The notes under the pieces are model-generated. The model was not told the origin of the DNA. It did not search any database and worked only from the letters and a program-made list of their open reading frames with translations. A DNA stretch of 26,864 nucleotides, taken from assembly GCA_910592005.1 (NCBI GenBank), contig CAJVPP010000743.1:1-26864 (forward strand), in the 5' to 3' direction. The translations under genes and the position numbers were made by a program. The stretch is from Funneliformis mosseae (taxonomy: Eukaryota > Glomeromycota > Glomeromycetes > Glomerales > Glomeraceae). Below are positions 20,887-26,864 of the stretch, one piece after another (the first letter of the stretch is position 1; each line of letters opens with the position of its first letter).

Positions 20887-22305
20887 GATGAAAATTGAAA
20901 GGATACGAATTAGAAAATTTCAGGAATTCAAAAAAAAAAAAAAAAAAAAAAAAATTAAAAATATTTGAAAATCAATGTAGTACAATCAGCATAATTATCG
21001 AAAAACAGATATTTTTCCAAATCGCGTTTAACACTTGTCTCTTTTTAGTTTCCGTATTTGGAAAGTTCTCCTAATAGATTTGATCGTTATTGCATTTTAG
21101 TTTTTTGATGTCATCAGAATAAAATGTAATAAGGTCTTATTTTTAGTCGAAAATTCTTAGAACCTGATTTTTCTAGCAACCTTCCAATATATCTTCGCGA
21201 AACATTCATATAAAAAGTAATAATAACATAATATTACCGTTACGGTTTTAGAGTAGATTTGTCAAATATAAAATAAATCATATCATGTTGTAATCGTTAA
21301 AATCCAATTTTTACAAATTACATAAATTTTTGATTCTTTTTGCTACTTTTGTAATTCTTATATAGTTATATCATTTATATCATTATTATTGCACTACTTC
21401 AAATTATTTTAATCCCAATGATTTTTATCTTTTGTATAACTTTTCTACTTTGCTTTATTCTTTATATAGGTTAATATTATAATATTTTTCTATCTATATT
21501 ATATAATCCATCTTTTTTCTTATAATTTAAAAAATATTACCATATATATTTCAAATTTACAAATCCTATTTAAAATTACCCTTTCAAAATTTTAGTTTAA
21601 ACCAAATTTTAATATAATTAATTAATTCTTATTTTAAAAATATACATTTATAAAATATCATACTTTTTAATTATCTAATAATATATAAAATATTAATTAT
21701 TTTTATATAGTATAGTAAATAATTAATAAATAACAAAAAATATTTGATATATATATTATATTTATTTTTATTTATATATATAATTCTTTAGTAACTATAT
21801 ATATATATTTTTTATTAATGATTAAATATAATAAAATAATATAAAGTAAAAATACTAAAATATCCTTTTTTTTTTTTAAAAAAAAAAAAAAAGGTGTTAT
21901 ATTATATAAACTTTATATTATATCATATATTTTATGCTTTTATATTTTCAAAAACTTTTTAAGTATACTGTATATATATATATAAAAGAAAACTGATATT
22001 TTATTAATTATCACATTTATAATACTATAAACCAATTGGTTGATGATAAAAATCATTATCTTTCTTAACAGAAAATGAATAATATAGTAAATAATAAGTC
22101 AAGTCAATTTACTGTATATTTGAATTGAGTTTAAGTTTAATCTAAATTAAATATTTAATTCAAGCGTTGAAATTAATATTTATAAAATTTTTAAACTATA
22201 AAGTATTGTAAAATATTAATTATAAGTTATATAATCTGAAAGTTCTTGCTAAATTTACTAATTTATTATGTAATTCAAATTTTAATTTATTGATTATTAT
22301 ACAAA
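20887..22305. other. Intergenic, promoter side of the SPX gene; simple repeats
   Basis: There is no credible ORF. An A25 run lies at 20930-20954, just upstream of the SPX gene start. Beyond 21480 the DNA becomes nearly pure A/T, with (TA)n stretches near 21770-21810 and 21970-21985 and a T12A15 homopolymer palindrome at 21866-21892. The more balanced composition of 20960-21250 suggests 5' untranslated or promoter sequence, but I cannot point to a specific element. Confidence 0.5.
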
Positions 22306-22504
22306 ATTTATCTTATCGGAGGGTTTTGTTTTTGCAAAACCTAAGCAGAATTGACGCGATAATCTTCCGCACTTGATGTGGGATGTAAGTTTTGGAGATT
22401 AAAAAGAAGCTGGCTGGAAAAGATGTATGAGAAATTTCAGGAAGGGATTTATTTGTGCTTAGGTTGGTCATGTATTTTTTAATTTCCCACATTATAAGAT
22501 AAAT
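22306..22504. repeat. 199 bp nested inverted-repeat element (MITE-like or RNA-like)
   Basis: The block is bounded by a perfect 11 bp inverted repeat, ATTTATCTTAT at 22306-22316 and its complement at 22494-22504. A second pair is nested inside, ACCTAAGCA at 22339-22347 and TGCTTAGGT at 22456-22464. Its GC content is clearly above that of the flanks. A 64-codon frame on the - strand (22313-22507) fills it but has no domain and starts inside the repeat arm, so I read it as incidental. The block could be a miniature transposon or a structured RNA. No target-site duplication is obvious. Confidence 0.45.
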
Positions 22505-22857
22505 CATAAGTAATATATTTAACGATAATGGAACGGATGTAACAATAAAAATTTGTCACTTATTTTTGACCGATAACGCAAGAATTAACTATCACGAACT
22601 CCAAATCTAAACCAAATAAACTAAGCGAAATAAATACATTTTGAAATAAAAAGCCAATGGGTTCAACTCGAACAATTGATTATCATTTCGAATTAGCTTT
22701 ATATAGAATTGGGAAGTGCCCCTCATTATCTCTCATTATCTAAACGATAAATTATGAGTACAATCGATGTTCACTTCACTTAACAGGATAACCTACCTAT
22801 AACCTCTATCCTCTTTATAAAAACTATAAAATGATTTAATTTTATAAGAAAATTTAG
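22505..22857. other. Intergenic, nothing assigned
   Basis: Balanced to A/T-rich DNA with a short direct repeat CTCATTATCT-CTCATTATCT near 22721-22740. No reading frame or RNA gene is recognised. Confidence 0.4.
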
Positions 22858-23000
22858 ACGAAAGCAAAAGATGATTTGATAAGAATACCGCATGATGTGA
22901 TACCATCTGACATCAAGAAAGGTATTTTTGAAACTTTGAAAAACCTTAATTCTTTCACTGATCTACATCTCGCATTCTCGAAGAACCTTAATAATATAAA
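22858..23000 (+). pseudogene. Short coding relic or lone exon, unknown
   Basis: After a TAG at 22855-22857 one frame gives about 47 residues of good codon usage, including LIRIPHDVIPSDIKKGIF and FTDLHLAFSKNLNNIKH. It then runs into a poly-A/poly-T low-complexity tract (about 23005-23085), where the apparent frame continues as Phe and Lys runs. There is no ATG near the beginning, so this is probably an exon fragment or a gene remnant rather than a complete gene. I do not recognise the domain. Confidence 0.35.
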
Positions 23001-23362
23001 ACATGAAAAAAAAATTTTTTTTTTTTTCTTATTTGCTTCCCTTTTTCTTTTTATTTTTTTTTTAAAAAAAAAAAAAAAAAAAAGAAAGGAATAAAGAAAT
23101 TGAGTTGTTTAATAAAAAAAAATACCCAAAAATTGTTTGCTTTTTGAAGTGAAAGTAACGTTTTAAGTAAATTCTGTGGATAATCTGTATGTTATATGAA
23201 TTTAATGTAAATCCTTTCCAAAAATTGATAACGAAAATCCATTATTTAAGTCGGAAATAAGAACCATTTTAAAAACAAAACACTCTTCTTTTGCTTCATT
23301 CATTTGCCTTGACCAGATAGAAAAAAACCTTTCATAATTTTTTTTTAAGATAATCCTTTATT
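23001..23362. repeat. T/A homopolymer region and 5' flank of the PB1 gene
   Basis: T-rich DNA with C interruptions (about 23015-23062) is followed by an A-run of about 21 (23063-23083). The rest, to the start of the PB1 gene, is ordinary A/T-rich sequence that should include its promoter. No TATA box is convincing. Confidence 0.5.
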
Positions 23363-23974
23363 ATGTCTACGGTCTTCAAAATATCATATGAACCACCACC
23401 ACTAGAAGTTTTAAATCAATCGACTCAACTACCAGCAATACCACTTCCAATTTCACCACCTAATTTAACGATAACTCGACGATTAATATTTCCGAGTATA
23501 CTATCAACATCATTTGCGCCTACTTCATCACCAACAACTTTCGTGATAAAGACAACGAGTGTAAAGCCAACATGGAATCAGCTTAGCACAAAAATTCGGG
23601 ACCAATTTAATATACCCGAAGATATTAATTTTAGTTTAACTTATATGGATGCAGGAGGTAAAGAAATGGCCTTGTCTTCCCAAGATGAATTAATTAATTA
23701 TTTTTCTCAAGATGAAGGTGAAGTTTTACCTATTCTAAAAAATAATTGCAGTTATAAGTTTGGTTTAACGATCTTACCTCAAAACAATAATGTTGAAGAA
23801 GATAAGAAAGGTGGAGATAATGATATTAAAGAATTTGAAAAGGTGAATTATCACATTGAAGATGGGCAATTGGATGTTTTATTTTATGATGATGATTATG
23901 ATGAGTGTTATAATTATGACTATAATGATGACGAAGAGTATTTACATTCTCGATATGGATGTTCTCAACAATAA
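23363..23974 (+). CDS. PB1-domain protein, 203 aa, single exon
   Basis: The uninterrupted frame starts at ATG 23363 (context TTATTATGTCT) and ends at a TAA 23972-23974. Residues 1-59 are Pro/Ser/Thr-rich and probably disordered. Residues 60-137 look like a PB1 domain: FVIKTTSVKPTWNQL, then KIRDQFNIPEDINFSLTYMD, with the acidic OPCA-like loop YMDAGGKEMALSSQDEL at 94-110. PB1 domains pair head-to-tail with other PB1 proteins in signalling scaffolds (Cdc24, p62 and NADPH-oxidase regulators are known examples). Residues 144-203 are strongly acidic and Tyr-rich (FYDDDYDECYNYDYNDDEEY). There is no kinase, ZZ or GEF domain, so this would be a small adaptor. The partner is unknown. Codon use is normal and no intron is needed. 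Confidence 0.8.
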   Translation: MSTVFKISYEPPPLEVLNQSTQLPAIPLPISPPNLTITRRLIFPSILSTSFAPTSSPTTFVIKTTSVKPTWNQLSTKIRDQFNIPEDINFSLTYMDAGGKEMALSSQDELINYFSQDEGEVLPILKNNCSYKFGLTILPQNNNVEEDKKGGDNDIKEFEKVNYHIEDGQLDVLFYDDDYDECYNYDYNDDEEYLHSRYGCSQQ

Positions 23975-24259
23975 TAATATTAATTACATACTAATTTAAT
24001 CTAGAAAATCCCCTTAATACAATAGTTTAATTTAATAAATGTCCTCTTTTTTTTTCTTTTTCTTTTAATCATTTAATAATTTTACATAGACAAAATTTTA
24101 AATTCTTTTTTTACTTGCTCTGCTTGAATTTATTAAGTTTGTGATATCTTCTCTAAAAACGTTATCAATTACTAAAATCTATGCTTTTTACGAATTAAAT
24201 TTTACTAAGAATAAAATCTTCTCTTTTTTGAATTCTTTTTCTTTAATATTATTACCGAA
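23975..24259. other. Intergenic, 3' flank of the PB1 gene
   Basis: A/T-rich with T runs. AATAAA at 24034-24039, about 60 bp after the stop codon, is a plausible polyadenylation signal for the PB1 gene. Nothing else is seen. Confidence 0.5.
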
Positions 24260-25320
24260 AATGTTTACAAGTACTCCTCGTTCGAAGTAGTGAAAGAATT
24301 TGATATGGAGGCTCATCAATTTTTTCAAAAGGAAAAACTTTGGTTTTAATATAAATGAAATTCAAATTCTTTAGGTTTATCATAAATTATTTTACCGTTT
24401 GTACGCCTCGCAAGGCAGCTTATGCTCGTAGTATTTGTTTACTTTACCACACTAGTTTTTCGAGCTTTATCATGCATATTATATGGGACCCTTGCAATAG
24501 TAGGAGAAGAAACTGCCGGGAAAAAATAAAAATGAGTAAATGCTAAATCCGAACATTTCTCGGCCTGAAGTCATAATTCTGCATACGATTTCCACCTTTC
24601 TATTGCAAAGGTCCGCCATATGCTTACTATATGTAAGGCTTTTTTTAGAAGCAGTAAAATCATTATCGCTTTGAACAACAACCGATTTGAAAAAGGCCAA
24701 AATTTCGAGAACTTGTGATAATCAACAAAGCGAAGCTGTGAATTCCAATATTTTATTTGTTAAACAAAATTTTACGGGACCAGATTACAAATATTCAAGA
24801 AGAACTGTAGCTGCTCCTGATGTGACTGATTTTACTTGCTACTACCAAAAGAATATATATATATAATTATGACAACGAATTGCTGATTATAAATACATCA
24901 TATCTATATTATTCCCGTTTTCATTTTACGTGACTTGAGAATGCTTATAAAGAATACAGAATATACCCTTTATTTTCTTTGCATCAAGTTAGCTGATTTG
25001 ATTAGGTTTATGTCATCGGTATTATCATCAAGTAAAATCTTTTCTACTTGAATGAATGATCATGGAGAATATCTTCCTGATGTATCAGAAGATTTAAGAT
25101 TTGTACCTAATAAAAAAGTTGAGAATTAAATTGCCCCCTCGAGAATAAATAATGGCGGAAGTTTCATCAGATTAATTTTTATTGTTTAAATATTCCGGAC
25201 GTTATTTTTTTTGGACATGAACCTTGGACTATCCAATATTGTCCCAAATGACAACACTGGGCAAGAATTTTAAGCACTTTCCTCTTTTATAGAATTTGTT
25301 ATGGTTGTTGTTGATTCCCG
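24260..25320 (+). pseudogene. Scattered gene relic(s), unknown product
   Basis: Several short + strand stretches have protein-like composition but do not join into one frame. These are FEVVKEFDMEAHQFFQKEKL (about 24280-24345), NILFVKQNFTGPDYKYSRRT (about 24740-24805), MNDHGEYLPDVSEDLRFVP preceded by a TGA where Trp could stand (about 25050-25110), and FGHEPWTIQYCPK-stop-QHW (about 25210-25255). The 63-codon frame at 24355-24546 and the antisense 73-codon frame at 24479-24700 have no recognisable domain. I interpret the region as one or two dead host genes, or exons of a gene whose introns I could not resolve. No function is assigned. Confidence 0.35.
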
Positions 25321-25653
25321 GGCTTTATCATAATCTCTCGGATCCCAAAATAACAGTTGATTCAGTTTTAATATTTTCGACAAGTCTTTCATTAACGTAT
25401 TCATAATGTTCATTAATAATTATATATTATTACTTCAATTTAAGTTTTTATTATTATTAATTATGGATAGCATAACGAAAAATTACAAAAAAGAAAAATG
25501 TTCAATTTGATTAAACTTTTACGAAACTATCAAGAAATAACGTTGAAATTATTCTACAGTAAAATGTAATTTTGAAAAAATTGCCATATAAAGAAATTTT
25601 TTCATTGTTCCATTATTTTTTCCTTGGGTCACCATTTCGAATTATTAGAAGCT
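25321..25653. other. Intergenic, nothing assigned
   Basis: A/T-rich DNA downstream (3') of the small coiled-coil gene. No reading frame, repeat or RNA gene is recognised. Confidence 0.4.
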
Positions 25654-26151
25654 CTAATTCAAGTTCTTCTGTTTTCGTTTAAGAGTGTTGAACTTGTTTT
25701 CTAATTGTAGAGGGATTTGCTAATAATATAAAGATAATTAGATTAATTTATTTATTTTTTAAATCAAAAATACTACGAAATCAACAATTATACCTCATTC
25801 TCGAAAGATTCTTCTAAGTTTTTGATTCTTTTTAACAGGTACTTAGTTCTTTTATCCTTCAAGAATTTTTCAAGATTCTGCTGCCTATGATTTTCGTTTT
25901 CGGTAGGGTTAAACTCGAGAATTTGTCGCACCGGTTCTACCTGTTCTTCGGTAGGGTTTGGCTCTTCACTGTACGTTTGTAAAGTAAAAAAAAAATTTGG
26001 TTAAATTACATAATATATGGTAAAAAAATGAAAAATACAAAAAAAAAATCTTACAAAAAGTAAAATACCGGACTTTATGAATTAAATCGTACTGCAACGA
26101 TTCTTTAAATTTGATTGGTCCTTGCGGTCCATTAAATATTCTACCTTCCAT
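25654..26151 (-). CDS. Small coiled-coil protein, 3 exons, 107 aa, unknown function
   Basis: I assembled this gene from three exons on the - strand: 26151-26069, 25968-25794 and 25719-25654. They are separated by introns of 100 bp (GTATTT...ACAG) and 74 bp (GTATAA...TTAG) and end at TAG. Phases fit exactly, with Arg28 split across the first junction. The N-terminus MEGRIFNGPQGPIKFKESLQ may be structured. An acidic middle (EEPNPTEEQVEPVRQILEF) leads to a charged helical C-terminus (NLEKFLKDKRTKYLLKRIKN and following) typical of a coiled coil. The sequence just before the ATG (eight T then AG) looks like a 3' splice site, with GTAATT near 26276 as a possible donor, so a 5' untranslated exon may exist upstream. 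No family recognised. The apparent 61-codon frame over 25966-26151 is only exon 1 read into its intron. Confidence 0.6.
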
Positions 26152-26588
26152 TTGTCTAAAAAAAACACACTAGAGTCGTGATGGTTGGGCGAATCTATAA
26201 TCAACTCACATTTATTAACAATTGATTAAAATTATAAACCATCAATTAACGTTATTTTATATCAAGTATAATTACCTTTTTCTTAATGTGTATAAATGTG
26301 TATAAATGGAAGTTCGGCAATACTTCGGACCCACGTGTGCAATTCAATAAAATTTAGACCTTGGAAAAAAAACATTCTGCTTTAGCACAGCAGTTAGTTA
26401 TATCTATTAACTGTAGAAAACAAACAATTGAGGTTAAAATAGAGTTTCAAAGGTCAATCAAAAGGAATGAGAGTGGAAATGAAATGAGAGAAAGAAAATT
26501 TCTATGAAAAATTTTGATTTTTACGAAGGAATCATAATCATTTCTATTACAAAACGATAGACCTTCATCAAGCATTTTTCAAAGAAAT
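26152..26588. other. Upstream region of the coiled-coil gene, no ORF
   Basis: It includes a possible 5' untranslated intron (about 26159-26276 on the - strand) and a short direct repeat of GTGTATAAAT near 26287-26308. No other feature is seen before the minisatellite starts at 26589. Confidence 0.4.
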
Positions 26589-26864
26589 GACTTCCACGAA
26601 GGAAGCGAAGGAGACTTCCACGTAGGAAGCGAAGGAGAGACTTCCACGAAGGAAGCGAAGGAAGACTTCCACGAAGGAAGCGAAGGAAGACTTCCACGAA
26701 GGAAGCGAAGGAAGACTTCCACGAAGGAAGCGAAGGAAGACTTCCACGAAGGAAGCGAAGGAAGACTTCCACGAAGGAAGCGAAGGAAGACTTCCACGAA
26801 GGAAGCGAAGGAAGACTTCCACGAAGGAAGCGAAGGAAGACTTCCACGAAGGAAGCGAAGGAAG
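26589..26864. repeat. 25 bp minisatellite, 11 copies, running off the window
   Basis: Tandem units share the core CTTCCACGAAGGAAG, itself an inverted repeat (CTTCC-ACGAA-GGAAG), followed by CGAAGGAAGA. The first unit is 24 bp (26589-26612) and the second 26 bp with one substitution (26613-26638). The next nine are identical 25-mers up to 26863, and the array continues past the window. GC content is about 50 per cent, far above its surroundings. Because 25 is not a multiple of 3, every frame cycles through all phases every 75 bp, and none meets a stop on either strand. Three overlapping - strand ORFs of 72-108 codons result, with a 25-residue period. They are more likely a by-product than genes, although an exon reaching in from outside cannot be excluded. 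Confidence 0.95.

Noticed and set aside
22876..23094. Complete 72-codon gene
   Set aside because: The listed start is a TTG, and the second half is translation of a T-run and an A-run. Only the first ~45 codons look real, so it is recorded as a relic or exon fragment.
24479..24700. 73-codon - strand ORF
   Set aside because: It has no recognisable domain and overlaps + strand relic stretches. Its composition gives no reason to prefer it over chance.
26589..26864. CRISPR-like array
   Set aside because: The units are directly adjacent with no variable spacers, and the surrounding genome is eukaryotic (spliced genes). It is a minisatellite.

Overview
The window looks like nuclear DNA of an AT-rich, transposon-loaded fungus. 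An arbuscular mycorrhizal fungus (Glomeromycotina, Rhizophagus-like) is the best guess. The reasons are the very high A+T content, short 74-100 bp GT-AG introns, standard stop codons in intact genes, an SPX/phosphate-linked gene, a PB1-domain protein, and the mix of LINE, Ty3/gypsy, FAR1-type MULE and Tc1/mariner remains. The genus is inferred from the style of the sequence, not from any search.

Positions 1-18261 are a graveyard of mobile elements with no intact host gene. In order: the 3' end of an LTR (1-130); a decayed LINE on the + strand (about 131-3290, RT tail and RNase H); an AT-rich repeat carrying a palindrome (about 3300-3665); AT-rich spacer; a decayed MULE/FAR1 transposase on the - strand (4741-7801), split by a roughly 540 bp GAGTTG-rich MITE-like insertion (6928-7470); a full-length but broken Ty3/gypsy retrotransposon (8110-15404, two LTRs, gag, pol and an extra third ORF in front of the 3' LTR); an inverted second copy of the palindrome repeat (15405-15797); an unrecognised decayed coding stretch (15798-16540); and a Tc1/mariner element with well-kept terminal repeats and a ruined transposase (16643-18261). 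In these elements almost every in-frame stop sits where CAA, CAG, CGA or TGG is expected, and several catalytic or zinc-binding residues are lost by the same C-to-T / G-to-A changes. This points to methyl-cytosine deamination or a RIP-like process acting on repeats.

Positions 18262-26864 are a host-gene compartment with normal codons and more CpG. A four-exon gene on the - strand (18654-20886) encodes a 659-residue protein joining an N-terminal SPX domain, a central ACT-type regulatory region and a C-terminal HAD phosphoserine phosphatase with all catalytic motifs. A single-exon PB1-domain protein lies at 23363-23974 (+). A small three-exon coiled-coil protein of 107 residues lies at 25654-26151 (-). 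Between them are relic exons (22858-23000, 24260-25320), a 200 bp nested inverted-repeat element (22306-22504) and homopolymer tracts. The window ends inside a 25 bp minisatellite (26589-26864) that is open in all six frames.

The most interesting items are the SPX-ACT-phosphoserine phosphatase fusion, which suggests phosphate-status control over serine synthesis, the extra ORF in the gypsy element whose stop codon coincides with the first bases of the LTR, and the uniform transition-type decay shared by unrelated element classes but absent from the neighbouring genes.
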